59,432 nt of DNA, taken from JAQVEM01 sp964556165 (GTDB lineage: Bacteria; Actinomycetota; Humimicrobiia; Humimicrobiales; Humimicrobiaceae). The notes below the pieces were generated by a model. It searched no databases and had not been told where the DNA came from. It saw nothing but the letters and a program-made list of their open reading frames with translations. The stretch covers positions 1-59,432 of the forward strand of contig CAZKVH010000008.1 in assembly GCA_964556165.1 (NCBI GenBank). The letters run 5' to 3'. A program made the position numbers and the translations under genes. Shown piece by piece: positions 27,151 to 36,089 of this stretch; positions within the stretch are counted from its first letter, which is position 1; every line of letters starts with the position of its first letter.

Positions 27151-27472
27151 CTGATTTATCTCTCTCCTCAATCGATTTCTAATTACAACACAATCATATT
27201 ACCCTGCAAGTTTATTTGCAACATTCACTGTAACGATATTCCCCGCTGCTAATTCAAATAATATCATATATATAACATATATATTAAAAATAAACCTGCT
27301 CTCTGTGTTACAAAAATAATTTTTATTACTTTAAGTTCTAAATCACATCACATACATCCAAAAAAAAATTTTTTATTAAACTTAAAAAGAACTTTTTAAT
27401 TCTTATAGCAAATTCCCTGATTTTTTTAGATAATAAGTTTAGATCTCAAGCAATAAAAAATATAAAAAAGAA
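27151..27472. other. AT-rich divergent intergenic region
   Basis: A gene-free region between korA (minus) and the MFS gene (plus). It includes an 8-base inverted repeat TTAAAAAG (27382-27389), AA, CTTTTTAA (27392-27399), about 75 bases before the MFS start, which could be an operator or a leader hairpin. Promoter boxes cannot be chosen with confidence in such AT-rich sequence. Confidence 0.45.
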
Positions 27473-28771
27473 ATGGGAAAGTTTGCTTTAAAAGAAAACA
27501 TAAAAACACTTTTAAAGCCACCCATCATAAGCTGGGCTCTATATGACCTTGCCAACACTCCTTTTGCAGTAATAATAATTACCATAATTTTCCCTGTGTA
27601 CTTCACAACCATAATAGCCTCGCCGGAAATTTATTCAGCTAATTTCGGAGACCTTATGTGGGGTATTGCAAGCGGGGTGTCTATGATAATAACAGCCCTT
27701 CTTGCACCTTTATTCGGAGCAATCGCAGACACTTCAAGGTCCAAAAATAAATTTTTAACTATCTTAACCATTGCCTGCATTATCTTTACCTCCCTGCTTT
27801 ATTTTTTAAATAAGGGGATGGTCGCACTCGCTGTAATTATATTTATTATATCAAACGTATTCTATCAAACCTCAATGATGTTCTATAACTCATTTTTGCC
27901 GCAATTCTCTACAAAAAAGACTACAGGGCTAATATCAGGTTTTGGCTTCTCTGCCGGTTACCTTGGGGGGTTTTTAATATTAATTATTACTCTCCCTTTT
28001 ATCAGAAATGGGCTTGAACCATCTAACCTTACAAATTTAAAAATGACCTTTATTATTACATCCATATTTTTCCTGATATTCTCGTTACCCGCCTTTCTTA
28101 TTCTGAAAGATTCGCCGGCTACTAAAGTCCTTGAGATTAAAACATCCTATATTTCATATGGTTTTAAAAAATTGCTTGGTACCTTAAAAAATATAAAAAA
28201 ACATAAAAACCTTTCAAGGTTTCTCATATCATATTTTCTCTTCAGCAATGCGTTCTCTGTTCTTGCTTTATATGTTGGAATATATGCAAAAGATACTCTG
28301 GGCTTCGGGCTTTTTGAAATAGCTTTACTCTTCATGCTCGGCCAGATACCCACAATGCTCAGCTCGTTTTTTTTCGGATGGTTAACTGACAGAATAGGGC
28401 CCAAAAATACTATTACAATAACCCTTATTATGTGGATTTTAATAATAATTCTTGTTACATTTTTTACGATAAAAGCAGTCTTCTACGCAGGATGGATACT
28501 CGCCGCTATATCCACAGGTTCGACTCTTTTAGCCAGCAGAAGTCTCATGACTTTCCTTATTCCGCGGGAGAGCGAAGCTGAATTTTTTGGTTTTTACTCA
28601 ATAAGCGGTAAAATGTCCTCCATTATTGGGCCTATAACATTTGGTTTGATATCTTTCATTACTAAAAACCAGAGAATAGCACTTCTCAGTACCCTTCTAT
28701 TTCTTATAAGCGGCTTAATAATACTTCAATTTGTGAAAATAAAATCTTACAGACCGGAAAGCTTCAAATAG
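27473..28771 (+). CDS. MFS transporter of the UMF1 (Atg22-like) family
   Basis: A 432-residue membrane protein with about 12 hydrophobic helices. The opening SWALYDLANTPFAVIIITIIFPVYF is characteristic of the UMF1 subgroup of the major facilitator superfamily. LFGAIADTSRSKNKFL (about 82-97) and FGWLTDRIGPKNTI in the second half are the MFS A-type loops. Substrates of bacterial UMF1 proteins are not established; yeast Atg22 exports amino acids from the vacuole. Only a weak AAGAA precedes the ATG. It stands alone and converges on the YtxH-like gene across a terminator. Confidence 0.85.
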   Translation: MGKFALKENIKTLLKPPIISWALYDLANTPFAVIIITIIFPVYFTTIIASPEIYSANFGDLMWGIASGVSMIITALLAPLFGAIADTSRSKNKFLTILTIACIIFTSLLYFLNKGMVALAVIIFIISNVFYQTSMMFYNSFLPQFSTKKTTGLISGFGFSAGYLGGFLILIITLPFIRNGLEPSNLTNLKMTFIITSIFFLIFSLPAFLILKDSPATKVLEIKTSYISYGFKKLLGTLKNIKKHKNLSRFLISYFLFSNAFSVLALYVGIYAKDTLGFGLFEIALLFMLGQIPTMLSSFFFGWLTDRIGPKNTITITLIMWILIIILVTFFTIKAVFYAGWILAAISTGSTLLASRSLMTFLIPRESEAEFFGFYSISGKMSSIIGPITFGLISFITKNQRIALLSTLLFLISGLIILQFVKIKSYRPESFK

Positions 28772-28790
28772 TGGTTCAAAAAAATATTTT

Positions 28791-28807
28791 TCAGGCGTTT
28801 TACCTGA
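28791..28807. terminator. Bidirectional terminator between convergent genes
   Basis: Stem TCAGG (28791-28795) and CCTGA (28803-28807) with a seven-base loop between the convergent MFS and YtxH-like genes. T-rich tracts flank it both ways: CTATTTT downstream on the plus strand, and AAAATATTTTTTT on the minus strand. A short stem, but placement and the T tracts fit intrinsic termination in both directions. Confidence 0.6.
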
Positions 28808-29128
28808 CTATTTTGCAACGTCTTTCTGCTCTTCTATAACCTGCTTTATAAATTCTATTTCCTTTGCTGACAGGTCTTTTAACTTTTCGTAAGTTGAAAT
28901 CACATTATTTACTATCTCATTATACCTGCTTTTTGTTATATTCTTTACCTTGCTTGCGTTCTCTTCAACTTTACCTACTATTTCCTTTGCTACTTTACGT
29001 ATATCACCCCGCAGCTCCTCGCCCGTTTTGGTTGTTAATAATAGCGCAGTAACCGCACCGGCGACAAATCCTGCAGCAAATCCCCAGAAGACACCTTTTG
29101 CTATACCTGCTCCATTGTTATTACTCAT
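28808..29128 (-). CDS. YtxH-like small envelope/stress protein
   Basis: A 106-residue protein with a short Asn/Gly start, one glycine-rich membrane helix (GVFWGFAAGFVAGAVTALLL, residues about 11-30), TKTGEELRGDIRK directly after it, then a long charged helical tail likely to form a coiled coil. This is the layout of YtxH/general-stress proteins, which sit in the membrane by a Gly-rich helix. GGGAGG precedes the ATG at 29128; the frame opens slightly earlier. The function of the family is not established. Confidence 0.8.
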   Translation of the reverse strand: MSNNNGAGIAKGVFWGFAAGFVAGAVTALLLTTKTGEELRGDIRKVAKEIVGKVEENASKVKNITKSRYNEIVNNVISTYEKLKDLSAKEIEFIKQVIEEQKDVAK

Positions 29129-29158
29129 AAAACCTCCCAAAATCAAATACAAACTTAT

Positions 29159-29188
29159 TTGATATCCTTTTTATATTATACATATAAT
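29159..29188 (+). promoter_or_regulatory. Likely promoter of the alpha/beta hydrolase gene
   Basis: TTGATA (29159-29164), an 18-base spacer, TATAAT (29183-29188). It lies in the divergent region between the YtxH-like gene and the hydrolase gene, about 145 bases before the hydrolase start. The region is AT-rich, so chance matches are possible. Confidence 0.45.
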
Positions 29189-29331
29189 GAAAATTATTTT
29201 TAATATATTTTAAATAAAAAAAATTTTTGCTAACATTTAAAGCTGAATCAAAAAGGTAGCTGGATTATCAAAAATAGAGCTCCAGATAAAGATAAATACA
29301 TACAGCCAATTATAACAGGGGGATTTAACAA

Positions 29332-30363
29332 ATGGATCTGTATCATTATACTGATGAAAACACTGACTACAGCCTGGAGGAATTGAGTGAAAATAATTGC
29401 GTAAAGGAGTATGAGCTAACCTTTGATTCACCATATAGCACCGGACTCGAAGAAAATGACAGGGTATATGTAAAGTTATTTCTTAACAAAGATAAAACTG
29501 GTACAGATAATCATAATTCAAGCAACCACTATAGAAATGATAGAAACAATGACCTTCTCATAGTTGTTCACGGTTTTTCTACAAGCAAACCCAAATTAAA
29601 AAAATATTACCAATTTATTAACAAAATGAATTCAGACAATTTGTCCTGTGCCTTTATAAATCTTCCTCTTCATCTGAACAGAACTCCTGATGGCGAAAGG
29701 GGTGGCGAAAGACTGATATACTTTAATGATGTACAAACCCTTATTTTCTTTCATCAGAGCGTTGTAGATATAAGAAAACTAATAGATATTCTTCTGAAGA
29801 TATCTAATTTTAACAGAGTTTATATTTGTGGAATAAGCCTTGGAAGCATGATTTCTATAATTGCAATGGCAAATGATAATAGAATAGATAAGGGTGTATT
29901 TCTTATAGGCGGGGGCAACTGGGAAGAAATTCACTGGAGAGGAGTACTGAGATTTATTCTCAGGGGAAACTGCATCTTCAAAGATAAAAGATACGCCGGG
30001 AAGACAAGGAGAGAAGCATGTAGAGAAATATACTCAAAATTTCCTTTATTCGTAAAAAAAATGAAAGAGCTGAAACCTGAAAAAATAAAAATGAACCTTG
30101 ATAATTTGCCTGAATTAAAAGAGGTAATACCCAAAATGTGCTTTTTATGCGACCCGGTCGCTTTTGCTTATAAAATAAACACCGAAAAAGTATTCATGAT
30201 AAACTCGAGGTTTGATTTTTACTTTAACAAAAAATCAACAAACCATTTATGGGAAGAACTTGGAAAACCGGAGATTCACTGGATCAATAAATTACATTCC
30301 AGCAGCATAATTACAGATGAAAGAATTATTGCCAGGATAAAAAAATTCCTGCTAAACAGTTAG
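29332..30363 (+). CDS. Alpha/beta hydrolase, cytoplasmic
   Basis: A 343-residue hydrolase. HGFSTSK (about 85-91) supplies the oxyanion-hole region, CGISLGSM (nucleophile Ser in GxSxG) the elbow, NSRFDFYF the acidic residue and KLHSSS the catalytic His, in the right order for a serine hydrolase. There is no signal peptide, and a low-complexity Asn/His-rich insert is at about 60-77. GGGGGA precedes the ATG. The substrate is unknown; esterase or lipase activity is the default expectation. Its stop abuts the stop of the next convergent gene with no gap. Confidence 0.8.
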   Translation: MDLYHYTDENTDYSLEELSENNCVKEYELTFDSPYSTGLEENDRVYVKLFLNKDKTGTDNHNSSNHYRNDRNNDLLIVVHGFSTSKPKLKKYYQFINKMNSDNLSCAFINLPLHLNRTPDGERGGERLIYFNDVQTLIFFHQSVVDIRKLIDILLKISNFNRVYICGISLGSMISIIAMANDNRIDKGVFLIGGGNWEEIHWRGVLRFILRGNCIFKDKRYAGKTRREACREIYSKFPLFVKKMKELKPEKIKMNLDNLPELKEVIPKMCFLCDPVAFAYKINTEKVFMINSRFDFYFNKKSTNHLWEELGKPEIHWINKLHSSSIITDERIIARIKKFLLNS

Positions 30364-30627
30364 TTACTCGTTATCTTTAAAACAATCAGACATGCAATTC
30401 CCGAATTTACCTGCTGCTTTTTTAAAATCTTTAAATTTTTCTTTTACCCGTTCATCCTTAAATCTTGTATATAAAGTCTTTGCTGAATCTTCGGCGCTCT
30501 TTGCAAATTCTTTTGCCTTACTCTTTAGCAGCGGGTCATCAAATATCTCACTTATGACATTGCCGAATTCCTTTACCATATCACCAAAACTCTCAACAGG
30601 GCTTTCTGCCTTTTCTTTATTTTTCAT
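30364..30627 (-). CDS. Small charged helical protein, unknown function
   Basis: An 87-residue, mostly helical, Lys/Glu/Asp-rich protein without a membrane segment. It has two Cys near the C-terminus (NCMSDCF). The ribosome site CGGAGG stands nine bases before the ATG, which supports a real gene. The pattern KSKAKEFAKSAEDSAKTLYTRF resembles the tail of YtxH-like stress proteins, and one such protein is encoded 1.2 kb away, so a related role is possible. I do not recognise a named family. Confidence 0.65.
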   Translation of the reverse strand: MKNKEKAESPVESFGDMVKEFGNVISEIFDDPLLKSKAKEFAKSAEDSAKTLYTRFKDERVKEKFKDFKKAAGKFGNCMSDCFKDNE

Positions 30628-30830
30628 AGTTTTCCTCCGGCTAATTTTCCTTCATAATATATCCAGTAACCATTAATAAAACTAAAACTCATTTATATTA
30701 TACGGCACAAATATAGAGTTTTAAAAAATAAATTTATAAAAATAAAAAAATACCTCTGTGAAAAGGCAAATAATTTAAAAAAGCATACAGCCCGGATTTA
30801 GCACTGGAAGAATTTCTTGTTCATACGAAT

Positions 30831-32063
30831 TTAACTTCTATCTGCATATATAATGTTTTTACCCGGGTTATCAAGAATATTAAAAAGTGCCAGATAATCT
30901 TTAAGATGTCTGGTAATAAGAAAGTTATTTAATACAAATTCCTTCGCCTGTTCTCCTATCTTATGTGAGATAAGTGGCCTGTTAAGCAGGTATCTTATTC
31001 TATATGCAGCTCCTTCAACCGAATTTACCAGAAAACCGGTAATGTGATTATGTAGTTGTATGGTTATTCCTCCAACTTCTCCTCCAATCACTGGCTTACC
31101 CTTCCACATCGCCTCAGTAACCGTAAGGCCAAAACCTTCTTTTAGGGACTTCTGAATTATTACATCTGCAATTCTCTGCAAAGCATTTATTACAATATCT
31201 TTTTTAGGTTCCAGACATAAAATATGGATATCGCTGTCCCCCTTCACTTCTCTTTTTACCTGCCTTAATACCTCTTCCCCCTGAGGGTCATCGCAAGAAG
31301 TCCCCCCTGCAAGTATAAGCTGACAGTTCAATTCATTTCTCACAAGACGAAAAGCATTTATGACACCAATGGGGTCCTTAAACCTGTCAAACCTTGATAC
31401 CTGTAGAATTATCGGTTTGTCCCTGATAATTTTATACTTTTTAACCACATTATCTATCTCTTTATTATCAAGCTCCCTGTTCTTATCACTTAACGGGTCT
31501 ATAGAAGGAGCAATAAGATATTGCGGATGAGGAAGGCTTTTTGAAAACTTGGCTATTGAAAATATACTCGAATCATACTTTACTATATACTTTTTCAAAG
31601 ACCTCCAGAGATACAAATCAGGCCTGGCCATATCTATATGACATCTCCACACCCATTTAGTTTTTTTTCTGCGATAAAAATCAATAAGTGGCAATGGCTG
31701 GGGGTCATGTATAATAACTATATCAGCATCCAGATTAAGACTTTTTGCATTTTCTTCGTTTACTTTTCTGTACTGCTCCAGCTCCTCGCCAGAAAATTTT
31801 ATCTTTTCCCCCTGCAATGCATTATGAATATTTTTTGTTATATTAAAAAAACCATTATCCCCGGTGATAATCTCCCACCTGCAATCGACACCCAGTTCAT
31901 TTAACAGAGGAACAAGCCTATTTAATATCTCTGCAACGCCACCACCTTCTCTGGTAGAGCTTACCATTACAATTCTTTTATTTCTTGACATCCTGGCAAG
32001 CAATTCAATCTGCTTGATATTTCTTTCGCCAATAATGTCCCTGTAATCATTAATACTTGCCAT
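30831..32063 (-). CDS. treT: Trehalose glycosyltransferring synthase (TreT), GT4
   Basis: A 410-residue retaining GT4 glycosyltransferase that makes trehalose from NDP-glucose and glucose (reversible). It shows VSSTREGGGVAEILNRLVPLL at the N-terminal donor-acceptor cleft, HDPQPLPLIDFYR, WRCHIDMA, LQVSRFDRFKDPIGVI, and the GT4 block KSLKEGFGLTVTEAMWKGKPV. The combination is that of TreT from archaea and thermophilic bacteria. It lies two bases after a DUF5752 gene on the same strand, a pairing typical of this enzyme, and diverges from OtsA/OtsB, so the cell has two routes to trehalose. Confidence 0.88.
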   Translation of the reverse strand: MASINDYRDIIGERNIKQIELLARMSRNKRIVMVSSTREGGGVAEILNRLVPLLNELGVDCRWEIITGDNGFFNITKNIHNALQGEKIKFSGEELEQYRKVNEENAKSLNLDADIVIIHDPQPLPLIDFYRRKKTKWVWRCHIDMARPDLYLWRSLKKYIVKYDSSIFSIAKFSKSLPHPQYLIAPSIDPLSDKNRELDNKEIDNVVKKYKIIRDKPIILQVSRFDRFKDPIGVINAFRLVRNELNCQLILAGGTSCDDPQGEEVLRQVKREVKGDSDIHILCLEPKKDIVINALQRIADVIIQKSLKEGFGLTVTEAMWKGKPVIGGEVGGITIQLHNHITGFLVNSVEGAAYRIRYLLNRPLISHKIGEQAKEFVLNNFLITRHLKDYLALFNILDNPGKNIIYADRS

Positions 32064-32065
32064 AA

Positions 32066-32716
32066 TTAAACGCTTTTTAATTCCTCATCTAAAATGTTTA
32101 TTAATTTCTCCCTTATTTCTTCAACGCTGAAAAAATAAAAGTCAATATCCCTGATCTTTTTTACCAATTCCGCCCTGTCAAAATTATCTTCTATCCACAT
32201 AGAAAAATCGTCATGCTCCTTTTCCTTCTTTATCTTCCTTGATTCATAGAAATGGAAATAAAGTGAACTACCCGGGATACTGTCTAATGCGTTTCTGAAA
32301 TCTTCGAGGTTTACGACTTCAATCCCTAGCGGGATAACTATCGTAGTTGAGCTTGAAAAATAAAACTCAAAACCCTGCCTGACCCATGGAATTGTAGGAA
32401 GGTCCCATATGTGTTCCTCTATTATCCCTATCAACACTTCTTTTGCTTCAGCTACAGTTTTATAATCATAAGGGTCAAAATTAGCAAGTTTTTCCGCCAG
32501 AGCAATATCTCCGAGTTCATAAGCTACCCAGTTTGTAAAATCATTGGGGAATTCTCCCACATTTTTATCATGTCTTATGTGCGCTTGATAAAGATGGTGA
32601 AATAATACCTTATCCTGAGACTGTTCTATTATATTTAAAAACTCTTTAAGGTTACTTGCCTTCTGGCCGGTTGGGCTTATCAGCATTGTATAATCATAAA
32701 ACTTAAATTTTTTCAT
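32066..32716 (-). CDS. DUF5752 family protein next to TreT
   Basis: A 216-residue protein with two similar halves: residues 1-105 and 118-216 each contain a hydrophobic strand, a block ending in FHxY or FHFYES, then (T/M)W(V/I)(A/E)(Y/D) and a D-Y-(K/R) type helix. This matches DUF5752, a family found next to trehalose synthases and other glycosyltransferases. No catalytic motif is evident. The near-overlap with treT implies a partner or regulatory role; that is inference from gene order. Confidence 0.8.
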   Translation of the reverse strand: MKKFKFYDYTMLISPTGQKASNLKEFLNIIEQSQDKVLFHHLYQAHIRHDKNVGEFPNDFTNWVAYELGDIALAEKLANFDPYDYKTVAEAKEVLIGIIEEHIWDLPTIPWVRQGFEFYFSSSTTIVIPLGIEVVNLEDFRNALDSIPGSSLYFHFYESRKIKKEKEHDDFSMWIEDNFDRAELVKKIRDIDFYFFSVEEIREKLINILDEELKSV

Positions 32717-32814
32717 AACTATCTACGTTTATAAATTTACCATTTCGGTTGTATATTCTATCGTATAATATTAAAAATCTAAACCAAAATGTTTTAACCG
32801 TTAACACCGGCAGT

Positions 32815-32842
32815 TTGTAATATTAACTTTATCACCTATAAT
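32815..32842 (+). promoter_or_regulatory. Promoter of the otsA-otsB genes
   Basis: TTGTAA (32815-32820), a 16-base spacer, TATAAT (32837-32842), placing the transcription start about 20 bases before the otsA ATG. The leader is short and has no evident Shine-Dalgarno site. Confidence 0.55.
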
Positions 32843-32868
32843 AATAAAAGTAGCAAAAAAAATTAATA

Positions 32869-34302
32869 ATGCAAGTTATGGAATCTTCTGAGAAAATTAT
32901 AATAGTATCCAATAGAATTCCGTGCAGCCTTTCATTAGGTGATAGCGGAGCTGTCAAATATAAAAAGGGTATCGGCGGTCTGGTTACCGCTCTCGACCCT
33001 ATTTTACGTAAAAACGGTGGAATATGGATAGGCTGGGATGGGCAGACCACGGATAAATTCACCGGAATAAAGCAGATCTGCATTACTGATGAATGCGGTA
33101 AAACCAGGTACTCAGTTGAATGTGTTCACCTGAATGAGAAGGAAATAAAGAATTATTATCATGGCTTTTCGAACAGGTCAATATGGCCATTATTTCATGG
33201 ATTTATTTTCCAGAGTCACTTTGACTCGGAATACTGGAAAACTTATGTTTCGGTAAACAAAAAATTTTGTAATAAAATACTTAAAGAATCAACCCGTGAT
33301 AGTCTGATATGGATACATGACTACCATCTTACACTGCTTCCCGACATGCTAAAACAGGCTAATCCAGAATTAAAAATATTATTTTTCCTCCATATACCAT
33401 TCCCCAGTTATGAGACGTTCAGGGTTCTTCCCTGGAGCAAAAAGATACTAAATGGACTCCTGGGATGCGACCTTCTTGGCTTTCAGACAAAGAACGACAG
33501 GATAAACTTCCTTAGCTGCTGCAAAGAAATACTGAACGCAAAAACAGATTTTAAAAAAAATATTGTCTTTCATAAAAAGAGAATCATAAATGTTAAAAAT
33601 TTTCCCATAAGTGTTGACTTTGAAAAATTTAACGAAATGTCAAAGAGAAAAAGCTCGGGTAAATTTTTAAAAAATATTAAAAAGATTGATAATAATATAA
33701 AAATAATAATGAGTGTCGAAAGACTTGACTACACAAAAGGCATTAAAGAAAGAATACTATCTATTGAAAGATTTTTTACAAAATATCCGTCCCATAGAAA
33801 AAAAGTTATTTTTATCCAGATATCAGTCCCAAGCAGAACGAAAATCAAAGAATATATCCTGCTAAAAAGGGAGATAGATGAACTTGTGGGCAGAATTAAT
33901 GGAAAGTTCGCAGATGAGCTCTGGTCACCAATACATTATCTCTATAAAGCTATTCCACAAACAGATTTAGCTGGCTACTACAGGGCTGCTGATATCTGCC
34001 TTGTAACACCTTTAAGAGATGGGATGAATCTCATCGCAAAAGAATATGTTAGCAGTAAGTCAGAAGAAGACGGGGTTTTAATTCTCAGCAAATTCGCAGG
34101 AGCCGCAGAGGAAATGGGCAAATATGCCATAATGGTAAATCCATATGACATAGACGAAGTAGCAGACAGCATTAACACAGCACTCAATCTGCACAATAGC
34201 ACGAGAAAAAAAATGATTTCAAATTTAAGAAAAATTGTAAAAGAAAATAACGTATTTGACTGGGCTGAAAATTTTTTAAATTATTATAAGAAAATCTCCT
34301 GA
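32869..34302 (+). CDS. otsA: Trehalose-6-phosphate synthase, GT20
   Basis: A 477-residue enzyme joining NDP-glucose and glucose 6-phosphate. Family residues are present: SNRIPCSL and GIGGLVTALDPIL with GIWIGWDGQ near the N-terminus, WIHDYHLTLLPDML, FFLHIPFPSYETFRVLPW, SVERLDYTKGIKER and CLVTPLRDGMNLIAKEYV in the nucleotide-sugar site. Length is standard. The otsB gene follows after 25 bases. An ATG three codons later (32878) is an alternative start, and neither has a good ribosome site. Confidence 0.92.
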   Translation: MQVMESSEKIIIVSNRIPCSLSLGDSGAVKYKKGIGGLVTALDPILRKNGGIWIGWDGQTTDKFTGIKQICITDECGKTRYSVECVHLNEKEIKNYYHGFSNRSIWPLFHGFIFQSHFDSEYWKTYVSVNKKFCNKILKESTRDSLIWIHDYHLTLLPDMLKQANPELKILFFLHIPFPSYETFRVLPWSKKILNGLLGCDLLGFQTKNDRINFLSCCKEILNAKTDFKKNIVFHKKRIINVKNFPISVDFEKFNEMSKRKSSGKFLKNIKKIDNNIKIIMSVERLDYTKGIKERILSIERFFTKYPSHRKKVIFIQISVPSRTKIKEYILLKREIDELVGRINGKFADELWSPIHYLYKAIPQTDLAGYYRAADICLVTPLRDGMNLIAKEYVSSKSEEDGVLILSKFAGAAEEMGKYAIMVNPYDIDEVADSINTALNLHNSTRKKMISNLRKIVKENNVFDWAENFLNYYKKIS

Positions 34303-34327
34303 CGAATCTCTTAAAAAGGTGATATAA

Positions 34328-35122
34328 ATAAAATATTTAAAAGAATATATAGAAGAAATATTTCAAAAAATAACTGCATATCCTTATGTATTTCTTTTCC
34401 TGGATTATGACGGAACGCTTATGGAGTTCAGGGATAATCCCCACAATGTAGTAGCTACCGAAGAAGTTAAATCTATTATTTCCAGATTAGCTTCAAAGGA
34501 TAAATTAATTATTACCATAATTTCAGGTCGTGATATCAATGACCTGATTGAATTCTTTTCCGGCATTGATGTTAAAAAAATTAACTGGGTTGGTACACAC
34601 GGAATAAATATCAGGTATGAAAACTCCAGCACATTAATAGAAAATGGATTTAAAGATACTTTATCTTATATTGAAGATTTAAAAAATAAAATATCAAAAA
34701 TAATAAAAGATGCCCCCTGCTTTTACCTGGAAGACAAGAAAAAAGCCCTTGCTATTCATTATAGAAAATGTGGAGACCATGAGCTTTCTTATCTAAACAA
34801 AGTTATAAGCACAGCGAAAAAATTCATTAAAGGCAAACCTCTGGATTGCCTTAAAATGAACAAGATAATAGAGATAAAACCCAGAGATATAAATAAAGGA
34901 AAAGCCTTCATGGCGCTCAAGAAAAAATATTTCAACCTTAAACCCTCGATAGATATTTGTATAGGCGATGACGTTACCGACAATTATCTTTTCAAAGAAA
35001 ATAAAAAAGGCATCAATATAAAAGTACTGACTGATAACCCTGAAATTATGGAAACAGAATACTTTGTAAAAAACGTAGGTGATGTACTTGATTTTTTAAA
35101 CCTGATAATAAATAAGCTCTAA
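34328..35122 (+). CDS. otsB: Trehalose-6-phosphate phosphatase with a probable ATA start
   Basis: A HAD phosphatase of 264 residues that removes phosphate from trehalose 6-phosphate. The nucleophile motif is FLFLDYDGTLMEF, followed by IISGRDINDL, WVGTHGINIR and IGDDVTDNYLF near the C-terminus. The first ATG in frame (34421) lies after the DYDGT motif and cannot be the start. The frame opens at 34328 after an in-frame TAA, and contains no ATG, GTG or TTG before the motif. The codon at 34328 is ATA, four bases after AAGGTGAT, so an ATA start (or a sequencing error of ATG) is the best reading. Confidence 0.88.
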   Translation: MKYLKEYIEEIFQKITAYPYVFLFLDYDGTLMEFRDNPHNVVATEEVKSIISRLASKDKLIITIISGRDINDLIEFFSGIDVKKINWVGTHGINIRYENSSTLIENGFKDTLSYIEDLKNKISKIIKDAPCFYLEDKKKALAIHYRKCGDHELSYLNKVISTAKKFIKGKPLDCLKMNKIIEIKPRDINKGKAFMALKKKYFNLKPSIDICIGDDVTDNYLFKENKKGINIKVLTDNPEIMETEYFVKNVGDVLDFLNLIINKL

Positions 35123-35191
35123 TATCAAAAAATCTAAAAAATTAAAAAATGCAAATTGCTAGATCTCTTAGCCTGTGAACTGAAAATAAAT

Positions 35192-35827
35192 CTAATTTAA
35201 CTCCCGGGAGACCAGGTCATATAAATCTGAAGGTTTATGGCACAAAAAATCTGGCTTGCCTTTCTCCAGCAAATCTGCTCTGTCACATCCCCATGATACT
35301 GCAGCTATCCTGACCTTTATTTTCTTACACGAAATAATATCCTCAAACTGGTCTCCTACATAAAGGACGCTATCTTTTAGTAAACGTTTTTTCCTGATTA
35401 GCTTTGTCAGAGTTTTATCTTTCTCTATTGTATTTGGAGTAGAATATATATCTTTAAAGAAATTTATCTTATTCCTTTGCAAAAATTTCTTTATATTTTT
35501 AGAAGAATTGGAAGATAATATATATAAAGCCACTTTGTCTTCTGTAAGTCTTTTCAAAACGTCATATATCCCTTCTATCAATTTTATTTTATGGATAGAA
35601 TGAGAATATAATCTTATCGCTTCAAAAATAATTAAAGGCAGCTTGTATAGCGGTACACCCAGTTTTTTAAACCTGTCCCTTAGCGGAAGTGTGTTCATAG
35701 CTCTAAAATCCTTCGCATTAACATCCTCTATCCTGTATTTTTTCATAAGGTACTTATTTACACTTTCCACAACAAAATCTGAATCAACAAGCGTACCATC
35801 AAAATCAAATATGACATTCTTAATCAA
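35192..35827 (-). CDS. HAD-superfamily phosphatase, phosphoglycolate-phosphatase type
   Basis: A 211-residue HAD hydrolase with motif I DFDGTLVDS, motif II YILSSNSSKN, motif III Lys in the ENxKT-type segment DKTLTKLIRKK and motif IV VGDQFEDII. The cap is the small helical type of the phosphoglycolate phosphatase/beta-phosphoglucomutase group. I use a TTG at 35827 (before IKNVIFDFDG) since AGGAG lies eight bases upstream; the frame also allows a TTG at 35848. It converges on otsB. The substrate is not determined. Confidence 0.85.
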   Translation of the reverse strand: MIKNVIFDFDGTLVDSDFVVESVNKYLMKKYRIEDVNAKDFRAMNTLPLRDRFKKLGVPLYKLPLIIFEAIRLYSHSIHKIKLIEGIYDVLKRLTEDKVALYILSSNSSKNIKKFLQRNKINFFKDIYSTPNTIEKDKTLTKLIRKKRLLKDSVLYVGDQFEDIISCKKIKVRIAAVSWGCDRADLLEKGKPDFLCHKPSDLYDLVSRELN

Positions 35828-36089
35828 ATTACCTGCTCCTGTGAACAATTAATACCCAATTATTTTCTGCTATTTAATATTCTCAGTATTATACCACAAC
35901 ATCTAATCTCCAACTAAAATACTGCATTTATCAATATTGATTTTTTTTAAAAAGACATAAATTATATGTTACCTTAAAGTTAAATGCATTTTTTTTACAA
36001 TGCTGTGTCATAACAGGATTAAAATAACAGGGATAAACATAACCAGGTTAACAATAATAATACAGAAAAAAGTCAATATCTTTATTGCT

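Noticed and set aside
27473..28771. Assigning a sugar or amino-acid substrate to the UMF1-type protein
   Set aside because: The family lacks an established bacterial substrate and the neighbours give no hint.
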